Shown here piece by piece: positions 1 to 10,390 of a DNA stretch of 64,000 nt. Source of the stretch: Heliocidaris erythrogramma (taxonomy: Eukaryota > Echinodermata > Echinoidea > Camarodonta > Echinometridae); assembly GCA_025617745.1 (NCBI GenBank), contig CM046866.1:17367725-17431724 (forward strand). Direction: 5' to 3'. Positions within the stretch are counted from its first letter, which is position 1. The number at the start of each line of letters is the position of its first letter. A model generated the notes under the pieces. That model ran no database searches and was not told where the DNA came from. It was given only the letters and a program-made list of their open reading frames with translations. Position numbers and translations under genes: made by a program.

Positions 1-1230
1 ATTAATATTTTATTATATTTTATTATATATTATTGTTTTACAAATGTTTTATGTATTTCTTTGTTTGCGCTGCGACATTTGGCTCCCAGGCAACCCCCCC
101 CCCCTTTTCCCCCAGTACAGTAAAGGTTAATTGGCAGAGATTAAAATCTTAATTTATAAATTTGTTAATTTTGGGTGGTGTTGTGTTTTTGCTTTTTGTA
201 ATTTTCTTTTTTTAGCTGAAATGTGAGAGGGGTTCCTCCTACAGAAAACACCCATTCCTACCACCTGATTTATAATAATCTGTTTTATTGTTTTCTTTCA
301 CTGAATAAAGCAACAGTAGTGCCTTTCAAATTCATATTTTGTCACCATTTTACAGTACTTTGTAATCAATCTCATGAATGTTTTGTGCTAAGAAAATACA
401 TCACTGGTATGTGCTCATCACTTATTTTTATAATTTCTCCCCAAAATGTTAACAGTTGTAAAGAATACTGTTGATTATGGTGTCAGTATTACATTGTAGC
501 TCTGCCCACTTCTGTTAAAGATTAAGTTGAGTTCTGGTCATGAGATTGCATTGTGAAAGAAACTGTCTCAAAGCAATTGGGGAAAGGTTGAATATATAGC
601 ACATAAGAACTGGTGTATACTGTAAGGTTTTGGAATCACCAAAATGACAAGAAATTGACTCAATCCTGCTGAGAGTCACAATGACATGCACTGCACACAG
701 AAATGTGTATATGGGACCACACAGAAATCTTCGGCCCGAACATTTCAGCTGTTTCTTGTCATATTTTGAATGTGCGGGCATTTGAAGAGCAATCATTTTC
801 AGGGGACATATCTACTATGATAATCTTCCAAACTAACATAATAAGAATGAGAAAGCTCACAAATTATTTTTTACCTTTCCCAGAACTTAACCTTACCTTT
901 AAAGACGGATTTCTTTTTTTGTCTTTCGCACTATCAGTATTCAAAGTGTATAAATTTTGTCAGTGTAAATAACAATTTGTAAACCCCTTCTCAGGTTGGA
1001 TTACTTCTTTTCAAATATTCTGCCATTGTAAGAAAAATAAGTGCTCGATTCATGCAAAGAAAAAGGAGAGAACTGATAATTGGAAAGAAGAAATGGAAAG
1101 AAGAAATGGAAAGAAGTAGAAATGACAGGAAAAATAGTATTATCAGGAACATGATAGCATGTGGAAAGTCACTGATTTGCCATGTGTGTATTCAATGTAC
1201 TGCAGCCTAGTATTCTTAGTGATTTTCAAA
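1..1230. other. Non-coding AT-rich flank
   Basis: Apart from the family A repeat and a poly-C run near 96-106, nothing is recognisable. The open frame at 223-474 has no start context, splice sites or domain. Confidence 0.6.
520..915 (+). repeat. Interspersed repeat family A, copy 1
   Basis: Shares gttgagttctggtcatg at one end and agcaatcattttcag, then gaatgagaaagctcac, at the other with copies at about 13505-13630, 30830-31200 and 60160-61250. Open frames here (515-972) are chance. Confidence 0.75.
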
Positions 1231-1231
1231 G

Positions 1232-1762
1232 GCCTGAATTCACAAAGGAGGTTTATTCCTTAAAATTAAATTGTGTACAGCTAGAAAGTATAAAATTAAA
1301 CTTTACCTGGGCTTCTATGGGTTAACGGTTCAAGAGTATGAGAAAATAAGGATCACATAAAACGCCCTCGCACGGCACTAAACTCCGGAGTAGCGTGGGG
1401 CCGTGGGCCCATGTTCTATGCGAGCACCGCCTAGCGCATCGCTGTAATGTACATGTATATTGAGATTGTCTTTTAAGTTTTAACTTGCGCTATCTCTTTA
1501 TAGAATCAACATTGAAGCTCATATTTTGAATATAGTATAGCGACAGGGTACCTTTGACATACAGAGCAAAATATTTTTTGGTGAATGGTACACTATAAAG
1601 TTAAACCACGGTTTAAACCTTTATAAGTACAGTACATGTAGTACATACTATGCGCATGGCCTCATGTATAATATGGCAATAAATGCTTATATATGCTTAT
1701 TTTAGTCCGAGATGGAGGTTTAAACCATGAGTTAAATTTAAACGTCATTTGTGAATTCAGGC
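1232..1762. mobile_element. TIR element of about 530 bp
   Basis: gcctgaattcacaaa at the left is the reverse complement of tttgtgaattcaggc at the right. There is no transposase. The inside has a small GC-rich patch (1362-1435). Confidence 0.75.
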
Positions 1763-2406
1763 AAAAAAAGTGTATTCTTAATGATATTCAATCAGTGTAT
1801 AATGTTGCACTTACCTTACGGCAATGATTAGAGAATAGTTCATCATTATGTTTTGTATGTGGGTTTTACTGGTAGCAAAGTTTTGGACTTTGTCAATTAT
1901 CAAGAAGACCATGCTATGTACTTAAGACTTTAAAAGATCATTGAGCATTTTTGCTGTTTTTCATTTTTCATGTATACTGGTATTCTAGATATTAAAGTCA
2001 CTAAAATTGGTTCCTTACAATGTACAATGTAGGGATTTTGATAGTACCTTACACGTGTTATGCTCATACCAAATGGGGGACTCACAAAATACCAGTCATT
2101 TCAAGGAAAGACACTACCGTATAAAAATTATACCGAAGTTGATTCTTTTTTTTTAATCGTTGTTGATATCAGTTCTCCCAACCATACCATGCCCCAATTC
2201 ATGATTTTAGGCTGAATATTCATCTAGATTTTCTGGATTTGAGGTTTTCACAGCATTGTCTTTGATCTCACTGATTCTCAGTACTCTGTAATATGGTTCA
2301 ATTATATAGGGATTGAAATATATAAATATATCAATATTAAAAGTATATATTTTTTTATATTTGGATATTTGCTGAAGAATTCTTATATGTATATATATAT
2401 ATATAT

Positions 2407-2592
2407 ATCAAAAAGAGAAGTAAATAAAACTCTGTGAGATCGAGATTTGAGATAACGAATTTTCGCCCATAGGGCTTTATCAAGTTATCAAGATTACTTT
2501 GTCAAGATAACTTGACAAAGCCCTATGGGCGAAAATTCGTTATCTCAAATCTCGTTCTCACAGAGTTTTATTAACTTCTCTTTTTGATATTC
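2407..2592. mobile_element. Long hairpin MITE between TA microsatellites
   Basis: Arms 2408-2490 and 2505-2592 are nearly perfect reverse complements, from atcaaaaagagaagt to the matching end. TA runs at 2390-2407 and 2622-2650 flank it, which suggests TA-target insertion. Confidence 0.85.
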
Positions 2593-2618
2593 TTACTTAT
2601 CTCCGAGCAGAACTTTTT

Positions 2619-2652
<34 letters not shown>

Positions 2653-2659
2653 CTATATA

Positions 2660-3780
2660 AATATATATTGAGCTGTTACAGGATGAATGTATTAATGTTT
2701 CATTATTCTCTGTATATATGAATGTAGTGTCTTCAAACAGGGTTATTGCAATTGGAACAATTGTTCTCTGCTATGAAAGAGGCATGAAAACTTCAGGAAA
2801 TTCCATAACTTACATTCAGGTTGTGGCTGAAAAGTGTTCTTATTTGTATATATGGAACCATATAGGTATACTCTTAACGATTTTTCATAGTGTTATTGAT
2901 CCAAGTATCTTTTGGGATAGGTTTGTGAGTATGTTGAATACAATTAGAAATCGTAACTCTTATATGCGTTATTACTTATTTTATTGGCTTGTTTGTAATG
3001 CACCATTTGATTTGTTGTTGTAGATGTGATCATAAACAGGTATGATAGCATGATTGGTAATCTAATCAATCGGGGCAACCTTGGTGCTCGAGCATTTGCT
3101 CTGGCTGAAATTGCTCCGGGCTTTATTCATCAAAGATATAGGCCCCTATTCTCTAAAGTGATTTAGTGATTTATGGAAAGCCATTTGTCTACCCATCAGT
3201 CCTGTATATATTACTACATTTATGTAACTAACAAAATAAAGAAACAAATTTATTTTCTGGCATGAAATGAGCATCAGAAATCAATTCTATCGTGAGGTTT
3301 TTGTATTTGCATGTAGTTTTAGAACTAGAAGGTGTTTGTTGTGATTTTGTAGGATTAAAAGTGGGTGATATTTGGCTAAATCTACACACTCAGGCGGGGG
3401 CTTAAAGTTAGGCACCCTTCGAGAATACAGTTCGTAGGTTGTAGTTGTTGTTGTTTTAGGTTTAGCGGTTTTATATATGTTTTATATATTCCACATGCAG
3501 TGCTGCATTCATTTTCCGTGATTTTTTTTGGGGGGTTAGGGTTATGGGTAGAGTTTTTTTTAGAGCTGAGTTCAGAATTTGGTAGGATCATACTGACTGC
3601 GGAACAATTGTTGGCCGAGCATGTGTTGTACAACCGGTAACCTTATCAAAAATTATGCAGACTTATATTTTTTATGTGTAATCAATATACAGTGTACATA
3701 AGACATATGTTTTATTTGTACAGCCCTGGAAAAAATTATTAGACTAAGCTTCTGTAATAAGAGTACTATAATATCATTAT
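2660..3780. other. No recognisable gene
   Basis: AT-rich sequence. Open frames at 2718-3023 and 3382-3633 show no domain, splice sites or coding composition. Confidence 0.5.
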
Positions 3781-3914
3781 CTGCGACTTAATGCGAATCC
3801 TAACAATAGGTTTATTCCGTCACAATAGAAATTCGACGTTAAGGCGAAAGCGAATGTGGGTTAAGGCGAATCCTAACAATAGGATGAGATAAAAGGATTC
3901 GCCTTAAGTCGCAG
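3781..3914. mobile_element. Small TIR element, 134 bp
   Basis: The left end ctgcgacttaatgcgaatcc mirrors the right end ggattcgccttaagtcgcag. An inner taacaatagg block occurs twice. Confidence 0.75.
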
Positions 3915-4565
3915 CTAGAGTTATAATAATATGCATACAAACAATAATAACACTATCAGTAACCATTCTTGGTCTAAAATCTAGTAACTTTTTCCCTGGC
4001 TGTATATGAATCAATATGAATTCATATTCCTATATTCATATTCTCAGTGTCATAAAGCAGTTTTTGTTATACCACTTTTTTCCAGGCAATTAAATGCCTT
4101 ATTTGTAAACATGCCATACTCCGGATTAGAACATTCATCATTTTCACTGTCATTTCAGGGATTCGTCTACTGCACATTCCATCATTTCATGTTGATGTCT
4201 TTTGATCATATTTACATTGTGTGTGAAACTTTTTCTATAGACCTGTTCACAAATATATTCAAATTGTATGCATACATTTAAAACAAAGGTTGTTCTTGAC
4301 AACCTGAAAGCTTGTCAGAGGCTTGTCAGACATAGCACCAAGTCATGTATGCAAACTGGATTCCAAGTATTGTAGTTCATTCATTAATAACAGGTTAATG
4401 GAACACCTCGTTACTAGGTCCCCAGGAAAGAAACATCCATAAATTTGAATAACTTTGTGAACAGGTCTGTTGCAGTTAATGTGTTTGTGTGGTAGAATGA
4501 TAAAATACCCACCATATAATCAAGATGCTAGTAATACATTCCAAGTCGATGAATATGGGACTTTT

Positions 4566-4812
4566 AGGCCCATATTCTGAACTCCGGTTTAACTTAATTA
4601 TAACTCCAGTCTAACCAGAGTTTAATTGAAACTGACTTAGACAGTATGTCCAGTCTAAATATCTGTACAAAGTTGAATCACACTTAGACTGGAGTTTAAG
4701 AATGTGATTTTCTAAAACTCTGGTTTAAAGGGTATGTTTAAACTTTAGACTGGCTTTAAACTACACTTAGACCATGGTTTAAGTTAAACCGGAGTTCAAA
4801 GTACGGGCCTAT
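4566..4812. mobile_element. Fold-back MITE, about 245 bp
   Basis: The left aggcccatattctgaactcc, then ggtttaacttaa, mirrors the right ttaagttaaaccggagttc, then gggcct. The interior repeats tctaaccagagttt-type words, giving a palindromic whole. Confidence 0.85.
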
Positions 4813-5480
4813 AGGTTTGCAGTATTGGTGTTTGCTGTAATCAATATCTTAATAGCAGGACAGCTCTTTTACCCAAATCAGATGACTGTCAATACCCACA
4901 ATAAATCCCACTGCCATTCACGCCCCTACTGCACTAATAATGAAAGACTGGAGTACGATTTCAAATTGCAAATTCCCTTGGATAGGAAGTAAAAGGTAGC
5001 ATTTTCCTATCGGTTAATTACAAAAATATATCTCTTCATTGATTAAAGTTTATGTAATGCAATAATCCATGTAACGGGTGTCGATGTCAACTTTAACTAT
5101 TTGCATATTTGGTGTTTATGGTAAATTCTTTTATTTTTACACATCGCTCTTTCATCCAGTTATAGCTTCTGTTGGCAAGTGCAATTGTAAAGGTTGTTTG
5201 AGGGAATGCCATGGTTACTGTCATACTACAAATAAATTACCTGTTGAGAGGCAGAAGGGCTATGTTAGAGTGAGTGAACACCCTTCTGGATCTCACCAGA
5301 TTGTGTATTTTGGGGTGATTTTATTACCCCTTATTTTCTTGACATTGTAAAGTACTACATGTACTTTAACACTTGCACAAAAACATTTTAACTATATATA
5401 TCGTTTGTATCATCTGTGAATAAATATTTTATGATTCATTCCACTGTTTTATGTCTATGAAAGTGTTTGATTTTTACCCA
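4813..5480. other. No recognisable gene
   Basis: The open frame at 5078-5350 contains a few cysteines but matches no domain I recognise and has no splice context. Treated as non-coding. Confidence 0.45.
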
Positions 5481-5554
5481 CCTTGCCGGATCCTCTTCCC
5501 CCTAGCTGGTGCGATGATGCAATACCTCACCCCCCCTCCCCCCCTGATCCACTC

Positions 5555-6178
5555 CCTCAAAGGGGAGGGGGGCACTCAACCCCAAAAGTGGTAGGTATGT
5601 GCCGCTGGCAAGACAAAAAAAGGGGGGCTTCGGAACGAGCGTATCATGAAACGGATGGTCTTCGGAACTACAGTCAAATCTGTGTTTGTGGCCACCTGTC
5701 TATAGTTACCTGTCTATAGTGGTCACCTGTCCGTAGTGGTCACTTATATTGCCTCCCTGTAGCAAGAAATATGTGCCTTAGAACCTGTCTATAAAGGCCA
5801 CCTGTCTACAGTGGCCACTTTTTCTGTTTCCCTTGGGTGGCCTTAATAGACAGGTTTGACTGTACTAACATTTTGGAAAAAGAGGGTCTTCATTTGGAAC
5901 TGGATTACAATGTAAATATGATGCTACTGGTTGTTATTGAAATATATTAGGATCATCGGAACTCGTTTTTCAACTTTTCACCGCAAATGATATTCTTTGA
6001 AACGAGCCGGGGCGTGCCAGAATGGCCGGAACGACGGAATGAAAAAGAGGAGGTGCTTTGGAACGGTTTTCTCTCTTTTTCTCATTAAGAAAAAATGATA
6101 TGCTTTGGAACGGAAATTCTCTGCGGCACATACCCACCACCGCACATAATATACTGAGCCCCCCCCCCCCCCCCCCCG
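5555..6178. mobile_element. Poly-G/C-capped element, copy 1, with nested insertion
   Basis: The left gggcactcaacc with ggtatgtgccgc mirrors the right gcggcacatacccacc followed by a run of about 20 C. A second element (5662-5865) has inserted inside. Open frames across it are made of the homopolymers. Confidence 0.75.
5662..5865. mobile_element. acagtcaaacctgt element, copy 1
   Basis: The ends ctacagtcaaatctgtg and gacaggtttgactgta are inverted, with repeated ccacctgtctata words between. Sister copies are at 15422-15605 and 59865-60018. Confidence 0.8.
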
Positions 6179-6328
6179 CTTCCCGGTACGTGAAAGAAAC
6201 TTTGAGGCATGTAAATAAAATGTCTGAAATAAGATTTTTTTCCAATAATTTGACCATTTTCTTTGCATGAATACCTATCGCTATGTTAAAGATGAAAATT
6301 TGTGTTCGTGGTGTGTTTTGTTTTATAT

Positions 6329-6509
6329 CCAAGGCCGTACGCAGCGGGGGGGGGGGGGGGGGCAGGGGGGGGGCAGTTGCCCCCCCCAGAAATTTCAAAA
6401 TCATACTTTTTTTTAATTGGGTTTTAGACTTCAAGTTATGGGTTCCTTTGAAAGCGATCATCTTGCCCCCCCCCCCCCCCCAGGAAAAAATTTCTGCGTA
6501 CGGCCTTGG
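6329..6509. mobile_element. Perfect 16-bp TIR element with poly-G and poly-C arms
   Basis: ccaaggccgtacgcag at the left is exactly mirrored by ctgcgtacggccttgg at the right. Runs of more than 12 G and C follow the termini. No transposase. Confidence 0.85.
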
Positions 6510-6539
6510 TTTTATCATAATGATATTTGCGCAGACTTC

Positions 6540-7020
6540 TAGCACTCTAAGCCAGAGCGCGCCATACGGTACGGTACATAACGGTACCCGGAGGAGGTAC
6601 TTGCCTTGAGTACCTCCTTGTAAATACCCGGTAGTATAGTAGCTCCATGTATAGATATGACATGCGCATACGGTATATGCAACGCAAAATTATTGTAAAC
6701 AAGACCACACCAGCCTTGATCCCCTAGATCCAGTCGATCGGAGGACGGCATTTGAGCCTCACGCATTTTGAGCAGAAGCGTTAAGCGTTTTAACGGAGAG
6801 GAATTTAATCATCATAATTATTAACGGTAAATATTTATGGTAGAGTCCATTTCTACTTTCTAGTTCTACTTCTACTACTTCTACATCATTCGTGCATGCC
6901 GTAGCTAGCGCGAGCTAGCAACGGAACGGCGCAACTAGCCAAGGCAAGCCCAAGCCGCTCCCACGGCCACGCGGGCGCGGGCGCCAGCAACTTGGCAAGG
7001 CCATGAAGGCATCTCGTTGA
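6540..7020. promoter_or_regulatory. GC/CpG-richer patch upstream of SRCR gene 1
   Basis: 6890-7010 is rich in CpG and G+C (cgcgagctagcaacggaacg, gcgggcgcgggcgcc), unlike the AT-rich surroundings. A short hairpin with arms ggaggtacttg/gagtacctcc is at 6591-6617. This could be a promoter or a 5'UTR exon of gene 1, but no initiator or donor could be fixed. Confidence 0.25.
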
Positions 7021-7288
7021 TTTAAGAGTGAACTAGTAAAGTATGATGGGGAGCTAAGAATTGACTTGAAATCATACGAGAATATTTTTAGGAGGCCTAT
7101 TCCAATAATGCGTAATTTTATATTATTCCTGATATTCTAAAGAGTAATCATGCAAAAAATCTTGTCAAAATTAGAGTAAAAACAATGCTATTTTCACAAG
7201 AAAAGGCGGCTTGTCATTTTATTTTAACTTTCATGACATTTGAAAAAAAATGGTGCCCATGTCTAGCTAATTTTAACACTCAATAAAC

Positions 7289-7856
7289 CTGGTGGGGGGG
7301 CACCTGACCCAAAAAGTGGTGGGTATGTGCCGCCCGCAAGACAAAAAAATGGGGCTTCGGAACGAGGGTATCAATATCATGGAAAAGGATGGTCTTTCAA
7401 AACTACAAGTACAAATTCTTTTTTTTAAACGGGGCTCTTTGAAACTGGATTACAATATAAATATGCTACGGAACTGGGCATCGTTTCACCAAACCGTTAC
7501 AAGCACAAGTTCGCCGACATCCTATTGAAACGCATGTTGCGTTTCAATGGGATGTCGGTGAACCTACACCTATGAGTATGACCGTTTGATGAAACGCTGC
7601 TCTGGTTCCCACACAAAATCTCCCATGCATTCGCTAAATATGCTGTGTGTCATGGCACGTCTATGGAGACTTTGAAGCGAAACGGGCCGGGCCGGAACGA
7701 CGGAATGAAAAAAAGCGGTACTTTGGAATGGTTTTCTCTCTTTTTCTCAAGAAAAAAATGGTATGCTTTGCAACGAAAATTTGAGTGTAAAAATGGGGGT
7801 CTTATTGGGCGGCACATGCCCACCGCACACTATATACTGAGTGCCCCCCCCCCCCG
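7289..7856. mobile_element. Poly-G/C-capped element, copy 2
   Basis: Carries the same ends as 5555-6178 (gtgggtatgtgccgcc and gggcggcacatgcccacc) and the same inner words such as cggaacgacggaatgaaaaa. A separate palindrome at 7478-7605 is nested in it. Confidence 0.75.
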
Positions 7857-8090
7857 GGTCAATAAGTGTTTAGATTAAGTTTACAGGCAGTTCGTACGTT
7901 CAGGATGTCTGACATGAAAGACGAGATTCGAAGGCTTGTGAATAACATCACTGAAATAACTAGATTAAGAACTTTTTTTCAATAGTTTGACTCGTTTTAT
8001 GCATGAATACATGTATCTATCGCTAAAAAGACGAAAATTTTGTGTTCTGAAAAACTGCCCCTTTTCTCTCTGGTAAGTGCCCTTTTTACT

Positions 8091-8187
8091 ACCTTGCATA
8101 TGTGTAACTCGTATATGGGACTACACAAATCTTATCTTGCATGTACAGGTGTATAGTCCCATACAAGTTACATGTGCAAGGTAAAAA
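8091..8187. repeat. Near-perfect hairpin
   Basis: taccttgcatatgtgtaact mirrors agttacatgtgcaaggta across a loop of about 20 bp, with further pairing of gtatatgggactacac and gtgtatagtcccatac. Confidence 0.85.
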
Positions 8188-8530
8188 AACCTGATCACAC
8201 CTGCCGATTTTTGTTTGTGTTTTTCTTTTTTATTCATTCAATTTTTACAATCTATGTTGATCCTGGAAGGTAACCCCTTTAGCAAACTCCAAGGGTGGTT
8301 TGCATGGCTCATAGTATGTGGGAAATGGTCGAAGGGACCGCATGCGTGTTCCCAAAATCTCTGTTGAAAGGGGTATTTTTTGGGCGACACAATCCGGCCC
8401 GTGAATTGTAAAAAAAGGGGGTGTTTTTTATCTTTCACCCGGAGATTTCATCAGTAGTATAATTTGTTGCCATGTACGCTGTCTTAACGGATACAACGTA
8501 CAGCAAGAAAACTAAATGCCCGTGGGTGAG

Positions 8531-9442
8531 TTAAAGGAGAATTAACCCCTGAGTACAAATTTACTTATATTGAAAGGTGTAGTATATTCCTACTTATTGG
8601 CCTAAATCATTTTCCAATAAGATATCAGAAAAGGGTATAATAAAGATATTCCAACACCCGGTATCGTCTACTACTCATTTGCATGGGGGCTGCCATTTTC
8701 TTGCTGATTTGGATTTGTACATGAACCATTGAGAAATGTTCCGGTCAGGAAGATATTTTGAATCCAAGACCTAAATTGATTTTCTTCATTACCTAAAATC
8801 CCATATGTGACGAAAAATATAAAGTGGGTGTTTACATGATTTATAAAAATTAAATCTTTATAATGATACTTTTAAATTGTCTGGTTTTGCTTAACAAAAA
8901 TCTATTTTCTTGGGTTTGCCAAACAGAGCAGAGCATAATATATGCAGCATGCATTCTGACTTTTCAAGTCCCATTATCCGAAAGCAGGTGAATGCATAGT
9001 TTGCCGCTATAGATGCTCAGGGAAGAAGCATCCATAAAATTTGAATTAATTTGCTCCGTCCATTGCGTCACAGTATCTAGAAAATAGATTTATATTAAGC
9101 GAATATCGATTTTCAACAGAAATATATAAGGAAATCTTCAGTTTAAAAATAAATTGACATATCTATTCTATATTTTAAATCTCAAATGGGTTTTTAATTT
9201 TGAAAAAGGCAATTGGGCATTTGGATTAAGAAAATCTTCTTGTACACATAAAAAAAATGGCAGCCCCCATGTATTGCTAGCAGACGATACATATTGCTAG
9301 CAGATGATAAATTTTGCTCAGAAAATCTTGATTCGTATCGATCTCGTATATTTTGACGCGAAGCCATATAGTCTAACAAGTAGGAATAAATAACACCTTT
9401 GAACACTATCGTCTTTATTGTTTGAGGTTAATTCTCCTTTAA
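8531..9442. mobile_element. 912-bp TIR element family B, copy 1
   Basis: ttaaaggagaattaacc at the left is mirrored by ggttaattctcctttaa at the right. The whole is nearly identical to 51513-52422. The TTAA-like ends suggest a TTAA-class target. No transposase, so it is non-autonomous. Confidence 0.9.
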
Positions 9443-9831
9443 ATTGGTGAAAAGAGCAATATCGCATGAGCAATCTTTAAGCTTGAGAGGGCAGCACAAA
9501 GCCTGCAGTTCATTCGTTAGCCTCTGCTACTGTTTGTCTTCTCAGAAAAATCACTGAGGGACACGATTTGATTATTCAAATGTCACCTTACCTGCATTCA
9601 TGAAATGGCTGATCACTATTAAAAGAAGAGGGCTTTCCCTGACAACATGGTTGTGAAATTCTAATTTTAAGCCTCTATTGAAAAGCATTTGATGGCTATA
9701 TTGCCATAGTCTTGTCACTCTTGTGTAGTATGTGTATGCACAGTCTGATAACTAGTTAAAAATTACTTTAATACGTTCTTAGGATTGGTAAATTCCATAC
9801 TTTCTCTAGTCGGTGCCTTTCTACTATTAAA

Positions 9832-10126
9832 GTCTTTATAGGTATTTCCACAAATAAGGGTTCCAATTTGTGACATTCTTGGTGTCCCGCTAACATAAGG
9901 AACACACACAGTTTTGTGGCTCTGAGTGTCAGATGCCAATCGTGGAGTAAGACTGCAAAGTGATTCTGAGCATAACATATTGCATCTTCACTGTTAGAAT
10001 TGTACTCAATCTTACTCCACTATTTGTCTCTACCCAGAGCCACAAAAAACCAGTGTGTTCCTTATGTAAGCGGGACACCAAGCATGTCACAAATTGGGAC
10101 CCTTATTTGAGGAAATACTCTTATAA
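9832..10126. mobile_element. Fold-back element just upstream of the SRCR gene 1 leader exon
   Basis: Arms 9832-9960 and 9990-10126 pair over most of their length (ggtatttccacaaataaggg against cttatttgaggaaatac). The element ends about 110 bp before the leader exon. Confidence 0.85.
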
Positions 10127-10237
10127 TACCAAAGTTAGTGTCTATAACATCGTTGTTTGCCTTGTCTCATATCTTTCTATATATGTGTATGGCTGAAGTC
10201 ATTACTCAATACGATTCTTTGATTTATATTTTTGCAG

Positions 10238-10390
10238 ATATTGCATGAAGCCCAGTCACAAAATACATTTATTAGACGAGCAAGACAATACCTAGACAGA
10301 AGAGGAAGATGGGTGAATGGACAGCAATAATTTCTGCCTTCTTTCTCCCGATATTATTACTAGTATTGCAAGATGTGACATCAACACAAG
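10238..10390 (+). CDS. SRCR gene 1 exon with signal peptide (coding from 10309)
   Basis: An acceptor (tttttgcag) ends at 10237, so this exon probably follows an unseen 5'UTR exon. The chosen ATG is 10309-10311, in the context agaagATGg. It opens a 27-residue hydrophobic leader, [20 protein letters not shown], then QDVTSTQ. The donor caag/gtaccg after 10390 leaves phase 1. A 16-codon upstream ORF lies at 10245-10295 in the same exon. Confidence 0.8.
10245..10295 (+). promoter_or_regulatory. Upstream ORF before SRCR gene 1 start
   Basis: In the leader exon an ATG opens 16 codons (MKPSHKIHLLDEQDNT) and stops at TAG 10293-10295, 13 bp before the main ATG. Short uORFs often reduce initiation at the main start. 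Its use here is inferred only from its position downstream of the acceptor. Confidence 0.4.

Noticed and set aside
5970-6609. Long overlapping open frames on both strands (up to 191 codons)
   Set aside because: They consist largely of Gly or Pro stretches from G/C runs in two TIR elements.
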